64,000 bases of DNA from Kovacikia minuta CCNUW1. GTDB taxonomy: Bacteria > Cyanobacteriota > Cyanobacteriia > Leptolyngbyales > Leptolyngbyaceae. A program made the translations under genes and the position numbers. Under the pieces are notes generated by a model, which worked only from the letters and a program-made list of their open reading frames with translations, was not told the origin of the DNA and ran no database searches. Below, one piece after another: positions 26,309 through 35,270 of the stretch. The DNA lies in the NCBI RefSeq assembly GCF_020091585.1, contig NZ_CP083582.1, forward strand, positions 3,348,001 to 3,412,000. The letters are read 5' to 3'. Within the stretch, counting starts at the first letter, position 1, and each line of letters starts with the position of its first letter.

Positions 26309-28069
26309 ATGGGTATTGGTCAGTCTGGGCAACTGCGGGCTAAGTCTAATAACCTGCGTTCGGTAGAATCACAAAATGGGCTGATTCCTGTTTCTGCTGC
26401 GATCGTCATTGGCACCGTTAAGGGACCGGGTGAAACGGGAAATCAGTATGTATTTATCACAACAGATAACCGCCACGTCAAAATCGGTGAGTTTGTCTAT
26501 TACGAGGTTTTAGAAGAAGGGGCGGGTTCTGATAGGGCGGTGCTTCAAATTTTAGGCAAAATCTCTGCTCGATGTTTAATTGACCACCTGCCCGATCGCA
26601 TCTTTGCGGATACACAAATTAGCCCAGAGACCATTGCGGCGCTAATTGGCTTCACCGATACCAATCCGGAGATTTATGAGGTAACCGTGGATGTGGTGGG
26701 TTACTTTGATCCGGCTTTAGGTTTTATGAATCCCCGGCAAACGCCCAATCCTGGTGCTAAGGTTTATCTGGCGGACGATGCTCTGCTCAAGCGGGTGTTG
26801 AACCGGAAGCAGCCTGGGCAGGTGGGAGCAGCCCATGTGGGGGCACTGCTGCTGCGGCAGGGGGAGGCGGTGCCGATCGCCCTCGATGTGAAGGAATTGG
26901 TTAGCACCCACATGGCAATTCTGGCAGGGACGGGATCGGGCAAGTCCTACACGGCTGGGGTGTTGGTGGAGGAATTGCTGCTGCCCCATAACCGAGCAGC
27001 GGTATTGATTTTTGATCCTCATGGAGAATATGGCACCCTGACCGACATGCGAGGGCATTCAGGGTTTAAAGCAGAGGATGGCTATGCCCCAAAGGTGAAG
27101 GTTCTGAAGCCGGAAGAAATTCGGATTCGGGTTTCGTCGCTTGACTATGCCGATATTCTGACCCTGTTACCAGAAATGAGCGATCGGCAGCAGTCTATTC
27201 TCAATAAAGCCTATTCCATTCTCAAACGGCACAAGCGAGGAGAATATCGTTGGGATGTGCAGGATTTGATCTCTGCGGTATACGAAGCCGATCGGCAGAC
27301 GGACGAGGAGGGGAACGAGAAGGCGGGATCGTCTGCCCCAGCCCTGGAATGGAAGCTGGAGCGAATGCAGCGATCGCCCTATTTCCACGCGTTTGAGCAT
27401 CTCGCCCCGAAGGATTTGTTTGAACCGGGTCAGGTGACGGTGCTGCAAATGAATGAAATTAGTCAGGAGGAGCAGCAGGTTATCTGTGCAGCGGTATTGC
27501 GGCAGTCCAACCAGGCGCGGATGAATTCCCAAAAGGAATTGATCACCCCAGATGATGAGAATTATTTGCCCTACCCGGTGTTTATTTTGCTGGAGGAAGC
27601 GCACCGTTTTGCCCCCGCCCATGAACCTTCTCGCTGTAAGGCGGTGATTCGCACCATTTTGAGTGAAGGGCGGAAGTTTGGCTTGGGAGTGGGACTCATC
27701 ACCCAGCGCCCCGGCAAACTGGATTCGGATGTGCTGTCCCAGTGTATGAGCCAGTTCATCATGCGAATTGTAAATCCGGTTGACCAGGAAAGCCTGAAGT
27801 ATGGGGTGGAGTCGGCGGGACGGGATTTGCTGAAGGAATTGCCTGCTTTGACCAAGGGACAGGTGATTATCTCTGGAGCCTGTGTCAATACACCCGTTCT
27901 TTGTAAGGTGCGCAAGCGCCTGACCCAACACGGTGGCGAAACTCTGAATGCTCCTGATATCTGGCAACAACACTTCCAAACTCATCGAGTGCGGGAGCGG
28001 GAGATGCAGGAAGCGCCAGTGGCAGGCAGGGGGAGATCGCAAACCGTTCGCGGCATGAGTATTGAGTAG
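26309..28069 (+). CDS. HerA-like hexameric ATPase (DUF87 family)
   Basis: P-loop ATPase of 586 residues of the HerA/FtsK class. An N-terminal beta-barrel (HAS-barrel) region with IGTVKGPGE and VKIGEFVYYE is followed by Walker A AGTGSGKSYTAGV at about 212-224, FDPHGEY, Walker B FILLEEAHRFAP at about 424-435 and the GLVTQRP-type motif as GLITQRPGKL. HerA proteins translocate along DNA, with NurA nuclease in archaeal repair or with other nucleases in phage defence. No nuclease, NurA or SIR2 gene adjoins, so only the motor role is supported. Confidence 0.88.
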   Translation: MGIGQSGQLRAKSNNLRSVESQNGLIPVSAAIVIGTVKGPGETGNQYVFITTDNRHVKIGEFVYYEVLEEGAGSDRAVLQILGKISARCLIDHLPDRIFADTQISPETIAALIGFTDTNPEIYEVTVDVVGYFDPALGFMNPRQTPNPGAKVYLADDALLKRVLNRKQPGQVGAAHVGALLLRQGEAVPIALDVKELVSTHMAILAGTGSGKSYTAGVLVEELLLPHNRAAVLIFDPHGEYGTLTDMRGHSGFKAEDGYAPKVKVLKPEEIRIRVSSLDYADILTLLPEMSDRQQSILNKAYSILKRHKRGEYRWDVQDLISAVYEADRQTDEEGNEKAGSSAPALEWKLERMQRSPYFHAFEHLAPKDLFEPGQVTVLQMNEISQEEQQVICAAVLRQSNQARMNSQKELITPDDENYLPYPVFILLEEAHRFAPAHEPSRCKAVIRTILSEGRKFGLGVGLITQRPGKLDSDVLSQCMSQFIMRIVNPVDQESLKYGVESAGRDLLKELPALTKGQVIISGACVNTPVLCKVRKRLTQHGGETLNAPDIWQQHFQTHRVREREMQEAPVAGRGRSQTVRGMSIE

Positions 28070-28109
28070 GTACACGTTAAGAAGTTGGAAGAGAAGCTGA
28101 ACGGTTAGC

Positions 28110-28137
28110 CGATCGTGATCTAGTCTGATCACGATCG
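28110..28137. repeat. Inverted repeat between HerA-like and PEP-CTERM genes
   Basis: CGATCGTGATC (28110-28120) and its exact complement (28127-28137) flank a six-base loop. No T run follows. It lies 38 bases upstream of the PEP-CTERM start codon and could act as an operator or weak transcription barrier. Confidence 0.65.
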
Positions 28138-28174
28138 AAGCTGATGAGTGCTTTTCTCTTTGGAGATCCTGAAA

Positions 28175-28792
28175 ATGTCCTGCAAAACCAATTCATCCCT
28201 ACTCGCAGTTGCCTCACTGGTGGGGCAACTGGGAATGCCACTCCTCGACGTGCAACCTGCTGCTGCCATCAGTTTGACCTGGACGCTCTCAAATGCGACT
28301 TTCTCGGATGGGGTGCTGCTATCTGGGGTGACTTATGCGGATGGTGGGACTGCATCTGGTTCGTTTGACTACGATGCAGCCACAAACCAGTACAGCAACA
28401 TTAATGTGGTTACAGGGGAGGGGTATACCTATCGGCAACTTGGCTGGTTGTCTGAGCCTCAGCCCCTGTCCAATCACCAGAATCTTTATCTTTTTCGAGA
28501 AAAAACTTCGCTGAATGAACCTTTTTCCTCTGCCGTCAAGTTTCAATTTGCGCATCCTTTGACCAATGCAATGAATCCTGGGCTGATTGCGATCGCTGCC
28601 GCCTCGGAGGAACGGATAACCCGTGGACCCCAGGGGCTGGATATTGAAACCCGTACCCTGGTTCCGGGTACGAATGCTTTCATTTCTGCGTCTACCCAGG
28701 CTGTTCCAGAGCCTATCAGCGCGATCGGCTTAGGAGTCGCAGGGGTTTGTTTTTGGTGGATGAAGAAGCAAAAAAGTTCTCAGAATAAATAG
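28175..28792 (+). CDS. PEP-CTERM sorting domain protein
   Basis: Secreted protein of 205 residues. A signal peptide (LLAVASLVGQLGMPLL to PAAA) starts it and a PEP-CTERM tail ends it: VPEPISAIGLGVAGVCFWWM followed by KKQK. The PEP-CTERM signal is cut and sorted by an exosortase, which must be encoded elsewhere. The mature part is Ser/Thr/Ala-rich with strands such as DGGTASGSFDYDAAT. The ATG at 28175 follows GGAG at 28162-28165 and is preferred to a GTG at 28148. Such proteins are usually exported to the surface or sheath. Confidence 0.85.
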   Translation: MSCKTNSSLLAVASLVGQLGMPLLDVQPAAAISLTWTLSNATFSDGVLLSGVTYADGGTASGSFDYDAATNQYSNINVVTGEGYTYRQLGWLSEPQPLSNHQNLYLFREKTSLNEPFSSAVKFQFAHPLTNAMNPGLIAIAAASEERITRGPQGLDIETRTLVPGTNAFISASTQAVPEPISAIGLGVAGVCFWWMKKQKSSQNK

Positions 28793-29051
28793 AGTTTGCC
28801 TGAAATGTACACCGTAGAGTGTTCACTAAGCAATAACCTGACGAAGACTCAAACAGGCTAATTAGATAGCTTTCCGGTCAAAACCTGGTTCAAACGCAAT
28901 CTCACCTGGATCATTTTTTTAGGCTTGCTCCTGTTTAGCCTGCTCCTCTGTATAGATTACGAGGCTTGATATTTGATTTTTCATGACTGGATTGCTATTA
29001 ATATTTCAGGCAATCTACACTCAATTATAAAAAACTCACCCAGTTTCAAAA

Positions 29052-29300
29052 CTAGAATGAGGCAACTTCTTTGTGAATTGTTAAATCAATTCCACCAATG
29101 ATGGGCAAAGAATGATTTAAGGTTAGCTCCAATAAGATCCAGCCTTCTAAAACTTCCTGCAATTCATCTCGACAGGATTCGAGGCTGGCAGTATTGGCAT
29201 AAACGCCCTGACAAGCTGGGATCTCCCCGTAAAAAGTGCCGTCTGACAAAATCTCATATTTTGCCTGGTCCATTGCAGCCTGGATGTATTCGGTGAGCAT
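29052..29300 (-). CDS. HicB-like antitoxin domain protein, no HicA beside it
   Basis: Protein of 82 residues with the HicB partial RNase-H fold pattern: MLTEYIQAAMDQAKYEILSD, GTFYGEIPACQGVYANTAS and ESCRDELQEVLEGWILLEL. HicB proteins neutralise the HicA mRNA interferase. No HicA-like gene is seen on either side: the 259 bases downstream have no matching frame. Unpaired HicB-like proteins are frequent in cyanobacteria. The ATG at 29300 is used; a TTG three codons upstream is also possible. Confidence 0.8.
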   Translation of the reverse strand: MLTEYIQAAMDQAKYEILSDGTFYGEIPACQGVYANTASLESCRDELQEVLEGWILLELTLNHSLPIIGGIDLTIHKEVASF

Positions 29301-29390
29301 TGGCAGCAAAGTAGATTGGATTTTGTGGGTGTTGAAACTTAGTTTACTTCACCGAATATACTGTGGAAATTTGGCTCCATCGATGATGGG

Positions 29391-31503
29391 TTAGGAAACG
29401 ATCGCGGAGATAGGTTTAGTCTCAGGGTCGCCCAGGCTACCAGGGGGGGGTAAGGCTTCTGTTGAGATTTCGGTTGGTTTGGGGATGTCTGTTTCGGGCA
29501 GTTGGAGTGGGGTTTCTTCGTAGACTTTCAGGTCAAACCAGAAGGTCGTGCCTTTGCCGACTTCGCTGATCAAGTGCACTTTGCTGTTGTGTGTTTTCGA
29601 TGATGTTGCGGACGATCGACAAGCCCAGACCCGTCCCTTCTAAGGTATGAACGCGGTTTTCGACGCGGAAGAAGCGATCGAAGATCGCTTCCTGATCCTC
29701 TGAATCAATTCCAATGCCTGTGTCAGCGACTTCTACCCGCACAAACTGATCTGTTGTCTCTGCATCAAGGGCAGAATTGCCGTTCAAATTACAGGGTTGG
29801 GTCAAGAAGGGACTGGGTTGATTGGCATTGGGTTTGCAGTTGCCTGCTCCAACCAGATAGGCACGCATTGCTACCTTGCCGCCGGATTCTGTAAATTTCA
29901 GGGAGTTGCCAACCAGATTTGTGAACACTTGCAGCAACAGATCATAATGTCCCAGAACCGGGGGTAAATCGGGTTGAATATCCTGAATCAGCTCAATTCC
30001 CTTATCCTTGGCATTGAGCTGGTAGGTGCGCAGGGTTTGCTCGATCGGTTGGGCCAGGTCTACCGCTTCCATGTGGTAGAGCTTACAGGACTCCAACCGG
30101 GACAGATCTAAAACATCATTGACCAGGCGAGTCAGGCGATCGGTTTCGCGATTGGCAGTTTCTAAAAATTCCTGCCGTTCCTCATGGCCCAGGTCTTCGC
30201 CGTATTCATAGAGGGTTTCGATAAAGGATTTAATGTTGAAGAGGGGAGTTCTCAGTTCATGGGAAACGTTGCTAATGAACTGGCTCTTTGCTTCGTTGAG
30301 TTCTGCCTCGCGGGTAATGTCCTGCACCGTCATGGCAATCCCTCTGACATTCTCACGGGAGAGATCCAAAACTGTGGTTAGAAGAATGCGAACGGTGCGT
30401 TCTCGCAGGGTGTCTGGGGAGGAATCGCCTGCTTCCTTTAAGGTAATGCGAAACTCTGCCCCTTCTCGCAGTTCGCCTTTGGCAATCTGATAAAGGGGAC
30501 GGGTGACTTCGGCTTGAACTGCGGCAGGGAGCAGATAGAGCAGGTTTGTGCCTTCGACTGCCTTACCTTCCCAGCCAAATAGGCGACGGGCGGTGAGGTT
30601 GGCCAGAATTACCTGGATGCTGGTGTCTAACAGGACGGCACCATCGGCGATCGTTGAAACCAGGGTTTCCAATTTGGCTTTTTCGGCGGTTAGTTCTTCA
30701 ATATTTTGCTCTTCGTAGCGCTCTAACCGTTCTGCCATGTCGTTAAAGCTGGCAATCAATTCGCCAAGCTCGCCCCCTAGGGGCAGATCAACCCGTTGCT
30801 TGAAGTTGCCGGAGGCAATATTCTTCACCCCAACCAGGAGTTCTTTAATGGGTTTGGTAATGGTTAGCGCATTAAAAACGGCTCCCAAAATCACCATTAC
30901 CCAGATGGAGACAAAGACGGCAATCGTGACATCCCGTGTCAGGTGGGAAGAGGTGACGACGGTGGGGTTGGGGTTGGTGCCGATCGCCAGCACCCCCTTA
31001 TAGACGCCTTCATAAATTAAGGGCACAAACACGTCGGTCACTTCCCCATCAGGGGTCAGGTGTTGCCGCACCATCGGGGCATCGGTTTGGGCTGCATAAT
31101 CATCGGGAAGGTGAATTTTGCGCCGGATGGTGAGGGAATTTTGAACCTCGGACTCGGAGAAGGGAATGCCAAAGAAAATATTACCTTCCTCATCGGCGTA
31201 GAGCATATAGCGAACGCTTGCGGTACTGCTATAGAACCGATGGGAGAAGCGTGCCAGTTCTGTCCGGTTATTTTCGCCTACCAGCGGCGCAACGTTTGCA
31301 GCCAACAGCAAGCCCAAATCTCGACCAAAGCGAGTGTCATTGAGTCGGGCATCCTGCTGAATTGTATTGACTGCCCAAAAGGTTAAACCGCTCATAACCA
31401 GGGAAACCACCAAGGTTGCAGCCGCCATTAGCTTAGTCTGAAGGGTAAACTCAGACCACCAACTGGCAAGGGTTTCTCTGATTCTGCTGAGGAATGAAAG
31501 CAA
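29391..31503 (-). CDS. nblS: NblS/Hik33-type sensor histidine kinase, frame broken near the end
   Basis: Membrane sensor kinase of the NblS/DspA/Hik33 type, which controls responses to high light, nutrient, cold and osmotic stress. Order: TM1 (about 26-48), a periplasmic sensor part, TM2 (about 190-215), HAMP, PAS (AILANLTARRLFGWEG), HisKA with SNVSHELRTPLFNIKSF, HATPase_c with GTGLGLSIVRNIIE. The last part is split: one extra base at about 29591-29593 turns the expected EKHNSKVHLISEVGKGTTFW into another frame that stops at 29533. Removing it restores about 703 residues to 29391. The start is a TTG at 31503. The gene follows purD on the same strand. Confidence 0.88.
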
Positions 31504-31513
31504 GGGGTGATGG

Positions 31514-31541
31514 GTGTCAGGTGTCAGGTGTCAGGTGTCAG
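31514..31541. repeat. Heptanucleotide array GTGTCAG x4
   Basis: Four perfect copies of GTGTCAG between purD and nblS, directly upstream of the nblS start. Similar TGACACC text occurs at 57730-57750. Confidence 0.85.
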
Positions 31542-31641
31542 TGCATAGATTGAATTAGGGTGGCTGGTGTTGCAACTTATTGAATGATCAACAACCATAA
31601 CCAACAACTAATCACTCATTACTAACAACTTTAACTATATG

Positions 31642-32934
31642 TTAACTGGAAGCGGATGGAATGGTTTTTACCCGGTGACCAATGTCGCGGCGGTAATACA
31701 TGCCTTCAAATTGAATGCAGTCTACAGCCGCATAGGCGTTTGCGATCGCCTGGTTAAAGGATTCCCCGATTGCTGTTACGCCTAAGACTCTGCCGCCATC
31801 GGTGATCAGGTTGTTTTGTTTCAATTGAGTGCCTGCATGAAAAACGACCGCTTCTTTTTCTTCTGCGGCAGCAATGCCCGTAATGAAATTTCCCTTAGAG
31901 TAAGACCCAGGGTAGCCATCGGCGGCAACGACCACACAGGTTGCCACCCCTGATTTCCATTCGATGGGGGGGATTTCCGCTAGTCGTTGTTGGGCACAGG
32001 CAAGCAGCAACTCATCCAGGGGGCTGTCGAGTAAGGGGAGCAGTGCCTGCGTTTCGGGGTCGCCAAAGCGACAGTTAAATTCAATTACCCTGGGGCTTCC
32101 GTCTGGTGTAATCATCAATCCGGCATAAAGTACGCCGCGATAGTCGATCCCCCGTTTTTGCAGGTGGGCGATCGTGGGTTCCAGAATCTCGGTTTGAATT
32201 TGCTGCATCAATTCGGGCGTGACGATCGGGGCGGGGGCATAGGCTCCCATGCCGCCTGTGTTGGGTCCGGTATCTCCATCCCCAATGCGCTTGTGATCCT
32301 GAGCCGCCAACAGGGGACGGATGGTAATGCCATCGGTCAAAGCCAGAATGGAAACTTCCTGTCCGGTCAGGCACTCCTCAATGACCACGAGGTTTCCGGC
32401 TGCGCCAAACTGCCCCCCAAAGGCAGCAGCGATCGCCGCTTGGGCTTCCTCGATCGTTGACGCCACGGTTACACCTTTTCCGGCTGCTAAGCCGTCCACC
32501 TTGATGACAATCGGCACTCCCTGTTCTTTCACATAGGCTTGGGCGGCGGTTTCTTGATTAAAAACAAGCGATCGGGCAGTGGGGATCTTTGCTTCCTGCA
32601 TCAACGCTTTCGCCCAGGATTTACTCGCTTCAATTTGCGCGCCCATCCGGGTGGGACCAAACACTTTTAATCCCTGCTTTTGCAAATAATCGGTAATTCC
32701 ATTGGCTAACGGAACTTCTGGTCCAATCACTACCAGGACAACGCCGTTTACGAGGGCAAAGCGACCAATGCCTTCAAAATCATCGATGTTCAATCCCAAA
32801 TTGTGGCAACCCTTTAGCAGAGCAGTGCCTCCGTTTCCAGGCACACAGATGACCTGCTGTACCCTTGAGGACTGCAAAAGTTTCCAAGCCAAAGCATGCT
32901 CCCGTCCACCACTGCCAACAACCAGAATCTTCAC
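31642..32934 (-). CDS. purD: Phosphoribosylamine-glycine ligase PurD
   Basis: Second enzyme of purine synthesis; joins phosphoribosylamine and glycine with ATP. 430 residues when started at the GTG at 32934, which has a GGAAGGG site just upstream and gives the standard VKILVVGSGGREHALAW start. An ATG at 32976 would add 14 residues. ATP-grasp motifs are present: DGLAAGKGV, EECLTGQEVS, DHKRIGDGDTGPNTGGMGAY and EFNCRFGDPE. It lies directly upstream of nblS. Confidence 0.95.
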   Translation of the reverse strand: MKILVVGSGGREHALAWKLLQSSRVQQVICVPGNGGTALLKGCHNLGLNIDDFEGIGRFALVNGVVLVVIGPEVPLANGITDYLQKQGLKVFGPTRMGAQIEASKSWAKALMQEAKIPTARSLVFNQETAAQAYVKEQGVPIVIKVDGLAAGKGVTVASTIEEAQAAIAAAFGGQFGAAGNLVVIEECLTGQEVSILALTDGITIRPLLAAQDHKRIGDGDTGPNTGGMGAYAPAPIVTPELMQQIQTEILEPTIAHLQKRGIDYRGVLYAGLMITPDGSPRVIEFNCRFGDPETQALLPLLDSPLDELLLACAQQRLAEIPPIEWKSGVATCVVVAADGYPGSYSKGNFITGIAAAEEKEAVVFHAGTQLKQNNLITDGGRVLGVTAIGESFNQAIANAYAAVDCIQFEGMYYRRDIGHRVKTIPSASS

Positions 32935-33011
32935 GTTTTCCCTTCCATGCAGTTTAGTAGACCACGATAGACCCATTCATTATGTCATGCTGCCATAACT
33001 GGCTAGAAAAT

Positions 33012-33078
33012 GGGGAGTGGGGAGTGGGGAGTGGGGAGTGGGGAGTGGGGAATGGGGAGTGGGGAATGGGGAGTGGGG
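33012..33078. repeat. Heptanucleotide array GGGGAGT x9
   Basis: Nine head-to-tail units of GGGGAGT (two read GGGGAAT) plus GGGG, between the divergent purD and TPR genes. It is a close relative of the GGGGTGT arrays inside the giant kinase gene, one of which also contains a GGGGAGT unit. Confidence 0.92.
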
Positions 33079-33143
33079 TAAGATGCGATGGAGGCGTGGG
33101 ACGATTAAACTGTCGGGAATCGGTTAATTTTTAGAGGAACGTT

Positions 33144-34565
33144 ATGGTCAAGTGTGGTTGCAAGTTAGAAACCGTTGCGCTTGTGATGTTGGTTGCTGGA
33201 TGTTGTTGGCCTCGGGGGGCGATCGCTCAAATTTATCAACCGTTTCCAAATAGTCAGCCGTTTCCGCCTGATAGTCCGATTCAACCCTTACCAACCGAAA
33301 ATCCCGGTCAACCGTTTCCGCCTGTTCAACAAAACCAACCGACTCCAACTCCGTCCCCGACTCCACCCAGCCAACCTCTTCCACCTAATCCTCCGACACC
33401 CAAACCGGAACCGAATGAGTTTCCGCCCAACCCACTGGAACTTAAGCTTTCCGATCCGCTTTTGCCCCAGGGAGCCGACCAACGTTCTTTAACGCCAGCG
33501 GAGCGCAAAAAACTGATTCCAGTGCTGGATCAGTTGAATGCTCAAGCGGCGGCACAATCGAAGGCGGGCGATCGGATTGGTGCTTACGAAACCTGGAACC
33601 GGGAACTCCGTCTGAGACGGCTGTTGGGTCCGGCGGAGGAGGTCAAAGCTTTAGGAAGAGTTGGCGATATTGCCTGGAAGGACAATGAAACGCCTCAGGT
33701 TCGGTGGATTACTCAACGGCTGGATACCCTCTGGGAGCAGGCGAAATCTCCTACTCCTGGTTTGGGAAACAACATCAATTTGAAAAATGCCAATGTGATC
33801 GATCGGACGACCTTGCTGGATGCATTGGGATTCGCCTATCAGCAGGTGCGATTACCTCAAACTGCGATCGCTGTCTACCAGCAAATTATCAAGGAGGCAC
33901 GCCAGCGTAAGGACTCCAAAAAGATCGATGCAACCCTGAACACCCTGGGACAACTTCATTTGAGTTGGTTTGACTACCCCAACGCTGCTGCAACCTACAA
34001 AGAACTACTGAATCGGGCAAGGGCAAGTCGTAATGCCGCCAATGAAGGAATCTATTTAACCCAACTGGCCTATGTCTATGAACAGGCAAAGCAACCAGCA
34101 GAGGCAATTACTTACCAGCAACAACTGGTTAACTTTTACATCAAGCAAAAAAATCCCAACCCGATTCCGGCACTGAAAATTAAAATTGCCGATAATTACC
34201 AGATTCTCTCTCGTCCAGATTTGGCAGAGCGCAACTATCAGTCCGCCTATCAGCTGGCCCAACCGCTGCTGGAACTGGGATACGCGAGCGATGCGCTGAA
34301 GAAATTGGGAGTCCTTTACCTGACGAATCAACGCCTGGATGCTGCCCTGCGAGTCTATAACTATCTGGTTGGTGTGGAGCAACAGGCTTATAACGTCTAT
34401 GGCATGATGGATGCCTACGACCAGATTGGGCAAATTTATCTGTCCCGCAAAGCCTATCCTCAAGCACGCACGGCTTTTCAAAGAGGTTTGGTACTTGCTA
34501 GACAGTTGAAATATAAGGAAGACTATTTCGCAACTCAAATTCAACAGATTTCTAGACAACCGTGA
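33144..34565 (+). CDS. Secreted Pro-rich TPR protein
   Basis: Protein of 473 residues with a signal peptide (VALVMLVAGCCWPRGAIA), which contains a possible lipobox-like AGCC. A Pro/Gln/Phe-rich region follows with repeats such as QPFPPVQQNQPTPTP (about 30-110). From about 125 to the end it is helical with TPR-like units (RIGAYETWNRELRLRRLLG; FAYQQVRLPQTAIAVYQQII; RPDLAERNYQSAYQLAQPLL). It is probably periplasmic or outer-membrane-linked, acting as a protein-binding scaffold. The ATG at 33144 follows AGAGGAA. Confidence 0.8.
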   Translation: MVKCGCKLETVALVMLVAGCCWPRGAIAQIYQPFPNSQPFPPDSPIQPLPTENPGQPFPPVQQNQPTPTPSPTPPSQPLPPNPPTPKPEPNEFPPNPLELKLSDPLLPQGADQRSLTPAERKKLIPVLDQLNAQAAAQSKAGDRIGAYETWNRELRLRRLLGPAEEVKALGRVGDIAWKDNETPQVRWITQRLDTLWEQAKSPTPGLGNNINLKNANVIDRTTLLDALGFAYQQVRLPQTAIAVYQQIIKEARQRKDSKKIDATLNTLGQLHLSWFDYPNAAATYKELLNRARASRNAANEGIYLTQLAYVYEQAKQPAEAITYQQQLVNFYIKQKNPNPIPALKIKIADNYQILSRPDLAERNYQSAYQLAQPLLELGYASDALKKLGVLYLTNQRLDAALRVYNYLVGVEQQAYNVYGMMDAYDQIGQIYLSRKAYPQARTAFQRGLVLARQLKYKEDYFATQIQQISRQP

Positions 34566-34706
34566 TCAGGAAGGGGGAATAGAGAATTGTTGCAGCCAAT
34601 TACTGATCACTCATTGCCTGTTTCAGTCAAGGGCATTCCCGACTCGGCACTCGGCACTTTGCCCTATCGATTACCATAAGCAATATCCATCACACTTCGA
34701 CTTCCC

Positions 34707-35270
34707 ATGACGCAAGCCTCCGATCGGGTTTATTGGACGACCGAGGATTTGAAGCTCTTACCCGACAGTAGCAACCGCTATGAAATTATTGATGGACGGT
34801 TACTCATGACTCGTGCTCCTCACTGGAAGCATCAGAAAGTGATCGTTAAAGCTTCCAGAATTCTGGATACCTGGGCAGAGGCAAGTCAGTTGGGGGAAAC
34901 CGTGGCGACACCTGGCGTCATTTTTGACGAAGCTGATAATGTGATTCCAGATGTGGTCTGGATTAGTTATCAGCGATTAGCGACGGGAGTGGATGAAGAT
35001 GGTCATTTCACAATCGCTCCAGAATTAATTGTTGAGGTGTTATCGCCAGGGACGCAAAATGAGCGCCGCGACCGCGAAACAAAGCTAAAACTTTATGCAG
35101 AGCGTGGGGTACAAGAGTATTGGATTCTGGATTGGCGGATTCAACAACTGGAAATTTACCGCCGTCAGGACGCTCTGTTGAAGCTCGTTGTGACGCTATT
35201 TCCCCAAGATGTGCTTACCTCTTCTACGCTTCCCGGCTTTAGTTGCGTGGTTACTGAATTCTTTCGTTAG
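34707..35270 (+). CDS. Uma2 family endonuclease-like protein (DUF820)
   Basis: PD-(D/E)xK-fold protein of 187 residues of the Uma2 family, which is greatly expanded in cyanobacteria. Visible motifs are YEIIDGRLLMTRAPHWKHQ near the start, PDVVWIS (catalytic Asp), ELIVEVLSPGTQNERRDRET with the Glu-x-Lys-like site, and KLKLYAERGVQEYWILDW. The real function of the family is unknown; some copies are thought to be linked to mobile DNA. It converges with the giant kinase gene, with the stops adjacent at 35270/35271. Confidence 0.88.
   Translation: MTQASDRVYWTTEDLKLLPDSSNRYEIIDGRLLMTRAPHWKHQKVIVKASRILDTWAEASQLGETVATPGVIFDEADNVIPDVVWISYQRLATGVDEDGHFTIAPELIVEVLSPGTQNERRDRETKLKLYAERGVQEYWILDWRIQQLEIYRRQDALLKLVVTLFPQDVLTSSTLPGFSCVVTEFFR

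Noticed and set aside
26309-28792. HerA-like gene plus downstream gene as a phage defence pair
   Set aside because: The downstream gene is a PEP-CTERM surface protein with its own start region; no nuclease, SIR2 or NurA partner is seen.
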